Part shown: in pieces, positions 53,257 to 61,556 of the stretch
Numbering within the stretch: position 1 is the stretch's first letter
How the letters are laid out: every line of letters begins with the position of its first letter
Assembly: GCF_900142185.1 (NCBI RefSeq)
Contig: NZ_FQZZ01000001.1
Location: forward strand, 620,001 to 684,000
Direction of reading: 5' to 3'
Source of the DNA: Lutimaribacter pacificus
Lineage (GTDB): Bacteria; Pseudomonadota; Alphaproteobacteria; Rhodobacterales; Rhodobacteraceae
DNA length: 64,000 nt
Made by a program: the position numbers and the translations under genes
Notes under the pieces: generated by a model
What the model was told of the DNA's origin: nothing
What the model saw: the letters and a program-made list of their open reading frames with translations, nothing else
Database searches by the model: none

Positions 53257-53631
53257 TCAGCGTCCGGGTGCAAGCAGCGCGTCGCAGCGTTCGGCGATGC
53301 GCGAGAAGAGATCGGTGCTTTGCCGGTCGCCGTCGACGAGCCCGCGATAGAGCAGCCGGTACCCGCCGACGCGGTCCCGTGCCACCGTTCCGGCCAGCGC
53401 CGCGAACTCTGCCGCCAGCGCCGCGGCGTCGTCGGGCGGCACGTCAAAGCCGGGCATGGCGCGCTGTTCCGCCGCGACCGCGCGCCAGAAGGCGGCGCAT
53501 TCGGCGGCGGTTTCGGCCCGGGCGGCCTGCGGGGCCGCCAGTATGAGGGCGATCAGGCCGGGCCCGAGCACAAGGCGGAGGCAGCGGGCGGCGATGCCGG
53601 GCCGCGACGCGATTGCCCCGCCGCGCCGCAT
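53257..53631 (-). CDS. Small exported protein between cobS and cobT
   Basis: This is a 124-residue protein with a basic N-terminus and a signal-peptide hydrophobic core (LRLVLGPGLIALILAAPQAARA), giving a mature domain of about 85 residues with two Cys (AECAAFWRAV and ERCDALLAP) that could form a disulfide in the periplasm. Its ATG overlaps the cobS stop (TGATG), so it is coupled to cobS although a periplasmic protein has no obvious part in cobalt chelation. Family not recognised. Confidence 0.65.
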   Translation of the reverse strand: MRRGGAIASRPGIAARCLRLVLGPGLIALILAAPQAARAETAAECAAFWRAVAAEQRAMPGFDVPPDDAAALAAEFAALAGTVARDRVGGYRLLYRGLVDGDRQSTDLFSRIAERCDALLAPGR

Positions 53632-54617
53632 CACCCGAGGCTGAGGCTGGCCGCGCTTTCGGGCAGTTCCTCGTCAAAGCAGCGCTGGTAGAACTCGGCC
53701 ACGGTCTGCCGCTCCAGTTCGTCGCATTTGTTGAGGAAGGACAGCCGGAACGCATAGCCCATATTGCGGAAGATCTCGGCGTTCTGGGCCCAGTTGATCA
53801 CCGTGCGCGGGCTCATCACCGTGGACAGGTCGCCATTCATGAAGGCGGTGCGCGTCAGGTTGGCGATGGTGACCATGTGGCCCACGGTCTTGCGTCCGGC
53901 TTCGGTGTTGTAATGCGGGTTCTTGGCCAGGACGATGGCGCATTCGGCGTCATGCGACAGGTAGTTCAGCGTCGCCACCAGCGACCAGCGGTCCATCTGG
54001 GCCTGGTTGATCTGCTGCGTGCCGTGATAGAGGCCCGTGGTGTCGCCCAGCCCCACCGTGTTGGCGGTGGCGAACAGGCGGAAATAGGGGTTGGGCGTGA
54101 TGATCTCGTTCTGGTCCAGCAGGGTCAGCTTGCCGTCATGCTCCAGCACGCGCTGGATCACGAACATCACGTCGGCGCGGCCGGCGTCGTATTCGTCGAA
54201 CACGATGGCGGTGGGGTTGCGCAGGGCCCAGGGCAGGATGCCCTCGTGGAACTCGGTGACCTGCTTGCCGTCCTTCAGCTTGATCGCGTCCTTGCCGATC
54301 AGGTCGATCCGGCTGATATGGCTGTCGAGGTTGACGCGCACGCAGGGCCAGTTCAGCCGCGCGGCGACCTGTTCGATATGGGTCGATTTCCCGGTGCCGT
54401 GATAGCCCTGGATCATCACCCGGCGGTTGCGCGCGAACCCGGCGAGGATCGCCAGCGTGGTATCGGGGTCGAACTTGTAGGTCGTGTCGATATCGGGCAC
54501 GCGATCCGTGCGGTCGGCAAAGCCCCTGACCGTCATGTCCGTGTCGATGCCGAATACATCGCGGACCGAGATATCGTCGGTGGGTTTCGCGTTCATGTCC
54601 ATGCTGCCATCCGCCAT
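53631..54617 (-). CDS. cobS: Cobaltochelatase subunit CobS
   Basis: CobS is the AAA+ ATPase subunit that forms a ring complex with CobT and drives cobalt insertion by CobN. The 328-residue protein has the CobS N-terminal segment ([19 protein letters not shown]), Walker [15 protein letters not shown], Walker [16 protein letters not shown], sensor [18 protein letters not shown] and the lid region at the C-terminus. The ATG at 54617 begins MADGSMDM. It starts a coupled three-gene unit: cobS, an exported protein, cobT. Confidence 0.96.
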   Translation of the reverse strand: MADGSMDMNAKPTDDISVRDVFGIDTDMTVRGFADRTDRVPDIDTTYKFDPDTTLAILAGFARNRRVMIQGYHGTGKSTHIEQVAARLNWPCVRVNLDSHISRIDLIGKDAIKLKDGKQVTEFHEGILPWALRNPTAIVFDEYDAGRADVMFVIQRVLEHDGKLTLLDQNEIITPNPYFRLFATANTVGLGDTTGLYHGTQQINQAQMDRWSLVATLNYLSHDAECAIVLAKNPHYNTEAGRKTVGHMVTIANLTRTAFMNGDLSTVMSPRTVINWAQNAEIFRNMGYAFRLSFLNKCDELERQTVAEFYQRCFDEELPESAASLSLG

Positions 54618-54764
54618 GTCGTGCTTCCTTCTTCGTCCGGGCGCTGCCGTCCATCCGGGTTCCGTGCTGCACCATATAGCGTGCAAGCGCAAGGGCAAGG
54701 CGGCCGGGGCTTGCCTTTTGCGCTTGGGGTGACATCTCTACGGATCAGGGCAGCCGGGGACAGC

Positions 54765-55304
54765 ATGACCGACCGAAATCACATCGAGGCGCTGATCGCC
54801 CGCACGGCCCTTGGCGACCGGCCGGCATTCGGCGCGCTTTACGATGCGACCTCGGCGAAACTTTTCGGGGTATTGCTGCGTGTCTTGAACAACCGCGACG
54901 CGGCCGAGGACGCCTTGCAGGAGGTATTCGAAAAGATCTGGCGCAATGCCGGGCGATACCAGGTCAACGGGCTGAGCCCGATGACATGGCTGATCACCAT
55001 CGCGCGCAACCACGCCATCGACCGGCTGCGCCGGCAACGGGCCACCGATCCGCTGGATGCGGTGCCCGAACCGGCCGATACCGCGCCGGGCCCCGAGGCG
55101 CAGGCGATTGCCCGCTCCGAGGCGGGGCGGCTGGCCGCCTGCTTCGACGAGCTTGAGGCGGATCATGCGGATGCGGTGCGCCGTGCCTATCTTGGCGGCG
55201 AAACCTATGCCGAGCTGGCCGCGCGTTTCGCGGTGCCGCTCAACACCATGCGGACGCGGCTGCGCCGCAGCCTGATGAAACTGAAGGATTGCCTGACGCG
55301 ATGA
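54765..55304 (+). CDS. ECF-type RNA polymerase sigma factor (SigK-like)
   Basis: This is a 179-residue sigma factor with region 2 (about 14-85, LYDATSAKLFGVLLRVLNNR then AAEDALQEVFEKIWRNA, WLITIARNHAIDRLRR) and region 4 (about 118-170, ADAVRRAYLGGETYAELAAR and VPLNTMRTRLRRSLMKLK), and no region 1 or 3. The next gene starts within its stop (ATGA) and encodes a RskA-type membrane anti-sigma factor, so the pair works as a signal-released sigma switch. The fasciclin and msrB genes downstream are candidate targets. The gene is divergent from cobS. Confidence 0.92.
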   Translation: MTDRNHIEALIARTALGDRPAFGALYDATSAKLFGVLLRVLNNRDAAEDALQEVFEKIWRNAGRYQVNGLSPMTWLITIARNHAIDRLRRQRATDPLDAVPEPADTAPGPEAQAIARSEAGRLAACFDELEADHADAVRRAYLGGETYAELAARFAVPLNTMRTRLRRSLMKLKDCLTR

Positions 55305-55981
55305 CCGACCGCGACGACATACCGCCCCCCGACGGGGGGGATGACGCGCTGGCGGCGGAATACGTGCTGGGCCTGCTCGGGGCGGACGAGGCGCGCCGCT
55401 TCGAGGATCGTCTGTCGCACGAGCCCGACCTGCGCGCGGCCTATGCACGCTGGGCCGGGCATTTCGCCGCGCTGACCGATGATATCGCCCCGGTAGAGCC
55501 ACCCGCGCACCTGCGCAGGCGCATCCTCGGCATTGCCCCGCGCGCGCCGGTCTGGCGTCGCGGCTGGGCCTGGGCCGCGGGCGTCGCGGCGGTGGCGTTG
55601 CTGGTCTGGATCAATTTCGGCGCGCCGGTCATGCGTGATGACGGCCCCGAACTGCTGGCCGAGATCGCGGCCGAGGATCGCGCGCTGGTGCTGTCAGCGG
55701 CCTATGATGCCGACAGCGCGGAGCTGGTGCTCGACCGGCAGTCCGGGCAGGCCGCGCCGGGCCGCGTGCTGGAGCTGTGGCTGATCGCGGGCGATGCCGC
55801 GCCGGTATCGCTGGGCGTGCTGCCCGACGATCCCCGCGCGCAGATCGCGGTGCCGCAGGCGCTGCGCGACGGGCTGGCCGAAGGCGCGATCCTGGCGGTG
55901 TCGGACGAGCCGCCCGGCGGATCGCCCACCGGCCAGCCCACCGGCGCGGTTCTGGCCGTGGGCGCGATCACGTCCTCGTGA
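55301..55981 (+). CDS. RskA-type anti-sigma factor
   Basis: This is a 226-residue single-pass membrane protein. The N-terminal cytoplasmic part (1-85) has the helical anti-sigma layout (YVLGLLGADEARRFEDRL) without the zinc Cys motif; one membrane helix GWAWAAGVAAVALLVWI follows, and the external part (about 110-226) matches the RskA C-terminal domain (GRVLELWLIAGDAAPVSLGV). Such proteins hold the sigma factor until cleaved by regulated proteolysis. ATG 55301 overlaps the sigma stop; an in-frame TTG at 55289 is less likely. Confidence 0.88.
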   Translation: MTDRDDIPPPDGGDDALAAEYVLGLLGADEARRFEDRLSHEPDLRAAYARWAGHFAALTDDIAPVEPPAHLRRRILGIAPRAPVWRRGWAWAAGVAAVALLVWINFGAPVMRDDGPELLAEIAAEDRALVLSAAYDADSAELVLDRQSGQAAPGRVLELWLIAGDAAPVSLGVLPDDPRAQIAVPQALRDGLAEGAILAVSDEPPGGSPTGQPTGAVLAVGAITSS

Positions 55982-56077
55982 TCGCGAAGCTGAAACTCTT
56001 TCAGATCTCCTGCGTGGCTTCGGGTCGATCGGGGCAAACGGCCCCGGCGCCTGAAACCAGAACGACAGGAGATGAAG

Positions 56078-56629
56078 ATGACCACGAAACGTTTTACCGC
56101 CACGCTGACCGCACTGACACTGGTCGGCACCGCTGCGCTGGCAGGCAACCCGATGGTGGGCGGCGCGGCGATGTTCGCCGACAGGACCATCGTCGAAAAC
56201 GCCGTCAACTCGGCCGATCACGAAACGCTGGTTGCGGCGGTGCAGGCCGCGGGGCTGGTCGAGACCCTGTCCGGCAAGGGGCCGTTCACCGTTTTCGCGC
56301 CCACGGACGCGGCCTTTGCCATGTTGCAGGACGGCACGGTGGAAACGCTGCTCAAGCCGGAAAACAAGGCCATGCTGCAAAAGGTGCTGACCTGCCACGT
56401 GGTATCGGCCGACGCGATGTCGATGGCGATCAAGGGCATGGTCGACGACGATGGCGGCATGCACCCGGTGCCGACCGTGGGCGGCTGCACGCTGCAGGCC
56501 AGCTATAGCGGCGACACCATCATGCTGAAGGACGAACGCGGCCGCACCGCCACGGTGACGATTGCCGATGTCGAACAGTCGAACGGGGTCATTCATGTGA
56601 TCGACACGGTGCTTCTGCCGGCGATGTAA
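56078..56629 (+). CDS. Exported fasciclin (FAS1) domain protein
   Basis: This is a 183-residue secreted protein with a signal peptide (TATLTALTLVGTAALAG) and one FAS1 domain (about 36-180): the H1 motif GPFTVFAPTDAAFA and the H2-type end GVIHVIDTVLLP are both clear. The mature protein is strikingly rich in Met (for example ADAMSMAIKGMVDDDGGM). FAS1 proteins mediate adhesion or surface contacts. Two ATGs compete; 56078 is six bases behind AGGAG, whereas 56072 touches it, so 56078 is preferred. It follows the anti-sigma gene by 96 bases. Confidence 0.9.
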   Translation: MTTKRFTATLTALTLVGTAALAGNPMVGGAAMFADRTIVENAVNSADHETLVAAVQAAGLVETLSGKGPFTVFAPTDAAFAMLQDGTVETLLKPENKAMLQKVLTCHVVSADAMSMAIKGMVDDDGGMHPVPTVGGCTLQASYSGDTIMLKDERGRTATVTIADVEQSNGVIHVIDTVLLPAM

Positions 56630-56799
56630 GGGGCCGGACCGGGGCCGGGATGCGCGGCAAGTCCCCACGCAATTGCGCGTGTGCATTCCCGGCGCGTGAG
56701 TGTTCCGGTCGGCAAACCCTCACATGAATGTGCACGGTCCGCGTTTGATTTGGCGCGGGCCGTGCAGCTATCCTTTCCCAACCGCAAAGGAGAAAAGCT

Positions 56800-57261
56800 A
56801 TGGATCGCCGCCACTTTCTCGCCCTGTCCGGCCTGCTGGCCTTTACCGGGCGGGCCCGTGCGGCCGAAGGCAGTTTCGAGGTCACGCGCAGCGATGCGGA
56901 GTGGCAGGAGATGCTGACGCCGCAGCAATACAAGGTGATGCGCCGCGAGGCGACCGAGCCGCCGGGCTCCTCCCCGCTCGACAAGCTTTACGATCCGGGC
57001 ATGTATCACTGCCGGGGCTGCGATCTTGCCTTGTATTCCAGCAAGCACAAATACGACAGCGGCACCGGCTGGCCGAGCTTCTGGAAGGCGCAGGCGAACG
57101 CGATCGGCACCAGGCGGGATTTCAAGCTGATCTATCCGCGCACCGAATGCCATTGCCGCCGCTGCGGGTCACACCTGGGTCATATCTTCAATGACGGGCC
57201 GCAGCCGACGGGCAAGCGGCATTGCCTGAACGGGGTCAGCCTGGTGTTCCGGCCGGCGTGA
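56800..57261 (+). CDS. msrB: Tat-exported methionine sulfoxide reductase B
   Basis: MsrB reduces methionine-R-sulfoxide in proteins. The 153-residue protein begins with a twin-arginine signal (MDRRHFLALSGLLAF), so it should act in the periplasm. Zinc-binding Cys pairs are C71/C74 (CRGC) and C119/C122 (CRRC); the catalytic Cys is C142 in KRHCLNGVSLVF. GWPSFW is the conserved substrate-side motif. AAAGGAG precedes the ATG. It stands behind the ECF sigma, anti-sigma and Met-rich fasciclin genes, which fits an envelope oxidation response. Reductant supply would need a membrane partner not seen here. Confidence 0.92.
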   Translation: MDRRHFLALSGLLAFTGRARAAEGSFEVTRSDAEWQEMLTPQQYKVMRREATEPPGSSPLDKLYDPGMYHCRGCDLALYSSKHKYDSGTGWPSFWKAQANAIGTRRDFKLIYPRTECHCRRCGSHLGHIFNDGPQPTGKRHCLNGVSLVFRPA

Positions 57262-57280
57262 CCGGGCAGGGCTTTGCCGT

Positions 57281-57443
57281 GGTTCGGGGGGAACCCCGCC
57301 CGGAACGGCCGCGCAGCGGCCCGGGCATCGCACGGCCGCCCCCCCCCCGGCCGGGCGATTGGCTGCAGCAAGTGCCACGGTCCGAGGGAGGATGTGGCTG
57401 CACGATAAACTGCCAGCCACAACCGTTGGATCGCCCGACCGCG
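57281..57443. repeat. Dispersed intergenic element, copy 2
   Basis: This copy is homologous to 20143-20276: GCGCAGCGGCCCGGGC recurs at 57311-57326 and TAAACTGCCAG at 57406-57416. It has about 30 extra bases (near 57327-57357), flanked by GGCCCGGGC and GGCCGGGCG, with a run of ten C. Like copy 1 it lies between convergent genes (msrB and the J-domain gene). The remaining gap to 57539 holds nothing else recognisable. Confidence 0.65.
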
Positions 57444-57539
57444 GCCATGCGATGCCCTCTGTTGCGATGATTGGGAAGGGGAGCGCCCTCCAAAGACAAA
57501 CCCCTGACCCGGCAGGGCAAACGCCCCGACCGTCGCCCC

Positions 57540-58169
57540 CTACTTGAAGTTCCGGCTGTCCTTGATCTGGTCCCAGGCCCAGACGACCTCCTGCAGCTGT
57601 TCCTCCTGGCTGCGGTCGCCGCCGTTCATGTCCGGGTGCAGCACCTTGATCAGCGCCTTGTAGGCCTTGCGCACCTCGGTCTTGCTCCAGTGGTCGCGCG
57701 CTTCAAGGATCTCGATCGCCTTGCGCTCGGTCGGCGGCAGCTTGCGGGTGTGCCCGTCGCCATTGCTGCGGCCGGGGTTGCGGGTGGCGTTCTGGCCCAG
57801 CACCTGGTGCGGGTCCTCGATGCCCAGCCGCGCCCAGGCGCGCGCCTCGGGGTCGCCCAGCGGCTTGGTCTCACGCTCCCAGACCTTGTCCTTGGAGCGT
57901 TGCGCGTTCATCTCGGCCTCGGTGGTGCCTTCGAAGAAGTTCCATTTCAGATTGTATTCGCGCACATGGTCCTTGCAGAACCAGTAATAGTCATCCAGCA
58001 CGTCCGGCGCCTTGGGCGCGCGGAACTTGCCGGGCTCGGTGCAGCCCGGATGTTCACAGAGCCGCTGCGAGGTTTCGAACTCGCCCGACATGCCCCGACG
58101 TCCGCGCGGGTTCTTCTTCTTGGCCGACTTGACCGACATGTCGAACCCGAAGGGGTCTGATTTGTCCAT
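57540..58169 (-). CDS. J-domain protein with C-terminal DnaJ domain
   Basis: This is a 209-residue protein with a C-terminal J-domain (about 150-205) holding the HPD tripeptide in LIKVLHPDMNGGDRS, so it should stimulate a DnaK-type chaperone. The N-terminal half (about 38-75) has a Cys/His cluster (LCEHPGCTEPGKFRAP then WFCKDHVREYN) that may bind zinc. Gly/Phe and DnaJ C-terminal domains are absent; thus it is a class III J-protein with unknown clients. It stands alone, convergent with msrB. Confidence 0.87.
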   Translation of the reverse strand: MDKSDPFGFDMSVKSAKKKNPRGRRGMSGEFETSQRLCEHPGCTEPGKFRAPKAPDVLDDYYWFCKDHVREYNLKWNFFEGTTEAEMNAQRSKDKVWERETKPLGDPEARAWARLGIEDPHQVLGQNATRNPGRSNGDGHTRKLPPTERKAIEILEARDHWSKTEVRKAYKALIKVLHPDMNGGDRSQEEQLQEVVWAWDQIKDSRNFK

Positions 58170-58250
58170 GGCATCACCTTATTCGACTCGGACCGCAGAG
58201 TTTAGTTACTGTCCCGCAGGATGGAAGGGGGAGGCGCGAAATTGTGAGCC

Positions 58251-58631
58251 TCAGGCCCGCGTGCGGTCGGCCTCGGCCTCGTCCGACCATTCCTTTTCGG
58301 GCACCGTGCCGATTGCCGCGCCGTTTCCGGCCCCGGGTGCCTCGGCCTCGTCCCCGGTCAGATCCTCCAGCAGCTCGGGCTGGAACTCCGAAAGATCGCC
58401 CGCGCGCGGCCGCCGGAACACCAGCACCGAACGGAACACCGTCTGCGTCGAGGTCAGCCCCTGGCGTTCCTCGCTGGGCAGGGTTTCCGAGCGCAGGAAT
58501 TCCCACCCGTCGCCGCCCAGATCGTTCATGACCTGCTGGACGGCAAGGGAAAACCGTGCCTCCGCCCCCTTGACCCCGCGCGCCTTGCGGCCCTTTCGGG
58601 GGGCCGGGATCACCTTGTATTCGTAAAGCAT
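58251..58631 (-). CDS. DUF4177 domain protein
   Basis: This is a 126-residue protein. The first 75 residues match the DUF4177 pattern: MLYEYKVIPAP at the start, then an amphipathic helix and GGDGWEFLRSETLP, ending with strand VFRSVLVFRRP. The acidic tail (about 80-126) is low-complexity. DUF4177 proteins are small and of unknown role. The neighbouring J-domain gene lies 81 bases downstream on the same strand; cotranscription is possible. Confidence 0.78.
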   Translation of the reverse strand: MLYEYKVIPAPRKGRKARGVKGAEARFSLAVQQVMNDLGGDGWEFLRSETLPSEERQGLTSTQTVFRSVLVFRRPRAGDLSEFQPELLEDLTGDEAEAPGAGNGAAIGTVPEKEWSDEAEADRTRA

Positions 58632-58722
58632 CGAAACCTTCCTGTGCCGCGTGACCGCGGGACACTATCAAGCCGCGCGCGAAAGGGGAAGGCGGGATTG
58701 GCCGCGGACGGGTGCGCGACGC

Positions 58723-59193
58723 TTATTTCCGCCGGATGCCGATTGCGCGGCCCGCCCGTTCGGGGCGTGGCAGGCTGCGGTGGCTTTCGTAAAGCGCGGC
58801 CACCCTTTCATGCGTGTCCGGGGGCATCGGTGCGACGCGCGGGCCGGTCATGTCGATATGCAGCGCCAGCGCCTCGGCGGTGGCGGCCAGCCAGCCGTCC
58901 TCGTGGTAAAGTTCCTGGTAGTAGTGAAAGCGTTTCTCGTCGAAATCGAGCATCTGGAAGGTGGCATAGGTTCTGTGCCCCTCGTGCAGCTCGCGCACGT
59001 AGCAGACGTGGAACTCGGCGGTATAGGTGGTCATCGAACGCGCGCGGATATAGTCGGGGCCGAATCCCATCAGCGAATAGGCCTCGTCGGCGCAGCGGTC
59101 GAACAGCACGTTGTAATAGGCCATGTTCATGTGGCCGTTATAGTCGATCCATTCCGGCACCACCGTCATCGGCGAGGATTTGAAAGGCATCAT
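58723..59193 (-). CDS. Hotdog acyl-CoA thioesterase (4HBT family)
   Basis: This is a 156-residue hotdog-fold protein. The active-site signature VVPEWIDYNGHMNMAYYNVLFD (with Asp in the WxDYNGHMN core) is that of the 4-hydroxybenzoyl-CoA thioesterase group, and the later YVRELHEGHRTYATFQMLDF and FHYYQELYHEDGWLAA strands complete the fold. Members related to this form include betainyl-CoA thioesterases of carnitine breakdown, but neighbours give no such context. Two ATG codons in tandem follow AAGGAG. Confidence 0.85.
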   Translation of the reverse strand: MMPFKSSPMTVVPEWIDYNGHMNMAYYNVLFDRCADEAYSLMGFGPDYIRARSMTTYTAEFHVCYVRELHEGHRTYATFQMLDFDEKRFHYYQELYHEDGWLAATAEALALHIDMTGPRVAPMPPDTHERVAALYESHRSLPRPERAGRAIGIRRK

Positions 59194-59215
59194 ATCTGTC
59201 TGTCTCCTTGGGAAA

Positions 59216-60244
59216 TTACGGTTGCCATGCCGCCAGCGGGCGGGCCATGACGCGCCGCCACAGAGGCGGCACCAGCGCGATCGCGCCCATGACCGGCACC
59301 GGATGCGGCAGGGTCGGCATCTCGCCGGTCAGGTCGAGCGCGGGAAAGGCAATGGCGGGGTGGGTGTGGTGGTGCGAGTGGCGCGGCGCGTTCAGCATCA
59401 TCGCCGAGGACCAGAATTCCGGCCCGTTCCAGCTGTGTTGCGGGCCGACCGGCTCGGGCCTGCCATCGGGGCCAATGCGCCGGCGCAGCCCGTAGTGCTG
59501 CAGGTAATCCGACAGCAGGATCTGCAATTGCGCATATCCCGCGATGCCCAGCCAGGCGGCAACGCCCCAGCCGCCCGCGATGCCGAAGGCCAGCAGCAGG
59601 CAGGCCGCCGCGCCCGCCAGGTAGCCCGCGTAAGGGTGCGTCCACGCGGCGGGCGGGGTTTTCGCCCGTGCCCGCAGGGCGGTTTCGGCCCGCCACCCCG
59701 CGCGGAACGATCCCGCCCAGGCGCGCGGCGCGAAACGCCAGAACCCCATGCCCGCGGGCGCCGAGCTGGGATCGGCATCGGTGCCCACATGGACGTGGTG
59801 CACCCGCAGATGCGACGAGGCGTGATGCCCGAACAGCAGCGCCACGTAGATCGCCCGCCCCAGCAGCCGCATCCAGCGCGCGGGGCGGTGGATCAGCTCA
59901 TGCGCATTGGGATGCCCGACCTGCCCGAAGAACAGGCCGAACCCGGCCAGCAGCCCCAGCCGGTGCGGCAGGTCGTGCCCCGACGCGCCGCCCACGGCCC
60001 AGACCGCCAGCGCCATCAGCGGCAGATGCATGAGCCCCAGCCCGACCGCCAGCGCGGTGCCGGCGGGAAACTCGGAGTTGCGCCCGCGCCGCACAGCGGC
60101 ACGGCGCACCAGCCGGTCGATCGCCCATGTCAGCAGGGTGAGGCACAGCAGCGCCGCCCAGACCCACCAGCCGCCCCATATCGCACCGGCGATCAGCAGC
60201 AGCGCGGGCAGCAGCGTGGCGATATCGAAGAACAGCATGGGCAT
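59216..60244 (-). CDS. AlkB-type membrane di-iron hydroxylase
   Basis: This is a 342-residue integral-membrane protein with the histidine boxes of alkane 1-monooxygenases in order: HELIH (about 114-118), HHASSHLRVHHVHVGT (about 139-154), SDYLQHYGLRR near 245-255 in place of NYxxHYGL, and PRHSHHHTHP. At least five hydrophobic segments surround them. AlkB enzymes hydroxylate terminal carbons of alkanes or related lipids using rubredoxin; no rubredoxin gene adjoins and the protein is shorter than typical AlkB, so another lipid substrate is possible. The hotdog thioesterase gene follows it by 22 bases. Confidence 0.83.
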   Translation of the reverse strand: MPMLFFDIATLLPALLLIAGAIWGGWWVWAALLCLTLLTWAIDRLVRRAAVRRGRNSEFPAGTALAVGLGLMHLPLMALAVWAVGGASGHDLPHRLGLLAGFGLFFGQVGHPNAHELIHRPARWMRLLGRAIYVALLFGHHASSHLRVHHVHVGTDADPSSAPAGMGFWRFAPRAWAGSFRAGWRAETALRARAKTPPAAWTHPYAGYLAGAAACLLLAFGIAGGWGVAAWLGIAGYAQLQILLSDYLQHYGLRRRIGPDGRPEPVGPQHSWNGPEFWSSAMMLNAPRHSHHHTHPAIAFPALDLTGEMPTLPHPVPVMGAIALVPPLWRRVMARPLAAWQP

Positions 60245-60331
60245 CCCGGCGATTGGTTCGCCAGAGACTTAGCGCAGCCGCCGCCGCCGCACCATACCCC
60301 GGACGGCATCGCCGGGGGCAGCGGTCCGGTT

Positions 60332-60353
60332 GAGTATTTGAGGAACGATGAAG
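60332..60353. repeat. 22-base intergenic motif, copy 2
   Basis: This copy matches 42498-42519 at 20 of 22 bases (differences at motif positions 9 and 10). It lies five bases behind the stop of the 130-residue exported-protein gene on the minus strand, a place where a 3'-end signal would act. Confidence 0.6.
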
Positions 60354-60358
60354 CGGGT

Positions 60359-60751
60359 TTACACGCCGACCTCGGGCCCGGGGCAGGCCAGCGGTTCGGA
60401 GCTGCGCCCGACCTCGTAAAGCTCGCTGCCCTCCGGGTCGCTTTCGAACCGCGCGGTCAGCCCGCCGGGGCCGCTGAAGAAGCTCCAGCATTGCGGGTCG
60501 GGGTTGTCCTCGTAGACGAAACAGATCTGGCCGCTTTCCTCCCACCAGACGCCGTCCTTGCACTCCCCGTCGAGGAAGGACCAGCGCACGCGGCGGTTGG
60601 GCAGGTATTCCTCGGCGCCGTAGGGCGTGCCGCTTTCGGCATAGGTGAAGGTGTGGCCGCGGGTCAGCGCGTCGAACTCGGCCGCGCCGAGCGGGGTCTG
60701 CGCGCGGGCGGCCAGCGGCAGAAGGGCGAGGATCAGGATAAGCTGTCTCAT
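60359..60751 (-). CDS. Small exported protein, unknown function
   Basis: This is a 130-residue protein with a signal peptide (MRQLILILALLPLAARAQT). The mature part begins LGAAEFDALTRGHTFTYAES and contains GAEEYLPNRRVRWSF, GVWWEESGQICFVYEDNPDPQC-like and a second Cys pair, suggesting a small beta-rich periplasmic domain with disulfides. Similar short proteins occur widely in Rhodobacteraceae but I know no function. The ATG at 60751 begins the signal; the upstream extension of the frame overlaps the divergent YhhN region. Confidence 0.72.
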   Translation of the reverse strand: MRQLILILALLPLAARAQTPLGAAEFDALTRGHTFTYAESGTPYGAEEYLPNRRVRWSFLDGECKDGVWWEESGQICFVYEDNPDPQCWSFFSGPGGLTARFESDPEGSELYEVGRSSEPLACPGPEVGV

Positions 60752-60879
60752 GCCGGGCAGAGTGCCGCAAATCGCCCCGCCGCGCCAGTCACGCCAGCGC
60801 GAGCGGCAGGGGGGCGCCACGTCAGGCTTGCCCGCCGGGCGCGGGGCGCGCAGCCTGTGGCGCAAACGGGAGGGGTGTC

Positions 60880-61494
60880 ATGGGTCTGATCCTTGTTGTT
60901 GCCGGCGCGGCGCTGTCCGCGCTCTACCTCGTGCGGTATTGCCGGGCGGGCGAAAGCTGGGCGAAGACGGCGGTAAAAACCGGCAGCCTGGGGTTTCCGA
61001 TGCTGGCGCTGTGGCCGATGGGCTGGCCGGGGCTGTTCGTGGTCGGGCTGGCGGCCTGCGTGGCGGGCGATTTCCTGCTGTCGCGGCCGGGCGACGGCGC
61101 GCTGAAGGCCGGGATCGGCGCTTTCGCGCTGGGCCATCTGCTGTATATCGCCGCGATGGCGGGGCAGGGGCCGCTGGTGCCGGGCTATGTTCTGCCCGCC
61201 GCGCTGCTGGCGCTTGCGCTGTCCACCGAATATTGGCTTGCGCCCCATACCGGCGGGCTGCGCTGGCCGGTGCGTATCTATGTGGCCATCATCGTGGCGA
61301 TGGGGATCGTGGCGGCGCTGACAGGGCGGGGCTGGCTGATCGCGGGATCGCTGGTATTCATCGCCTCGGACCTGATCCTGTCGCTGCAGCTTTTCGGGCG
61401 GCTGGGCGGCGTGCCCGCGCGGGTGGCGCCTTTTGCGATCTGGGGGCTGTATATCGCCGCGCAAGTGCTGCTGGCGGTGGGCTTCGCGCCCTGA
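60880..61494 (+). CDS. YhhN-family (lysoplasmalogenase-like) membrane protein
   Basis: This is a 204-residue membrane protein with about seven to eight helices. The YhhN signatures GFPMLALWPMG, CVAGDFLLSRPGDGALKAGI (Asp in GDFLL), FALGHLLYIAAM (HLLYI) and ASDLILSLQLF are all present. Animal members hydrolyse the vinyl ether of lysoplasmalogens; the bacterial role is unproven. GGGAGGGG precedes the ATG. It is followed by ftsY after 62 bases. Confidence 0.87.
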   Translation: MGLILVVAGAALSALYLVRYCRAGESWAKTAVKTGSLGFPMLALWPMGWPGLFVVGLAACVAGDFLLSRPGDGALKAGIGAFALGHLLYIAAMAGQGPLVPGYVLPAALLALALSTEYWLAPHTGGLRWPVRIYVAIIVAMGIVAALTGRGWLIAGSLVFIASDLILSLQLFGRLGGVPARVAPFAIWGLYIAAQVLLAVGFAP

Positions 61495-61556
61495 GGGGTC
61501 TTTCAAAACCGCCGGTGAAGGGCTAGGTCAGGACAAACGCTCAAGGATCGCTGCCC

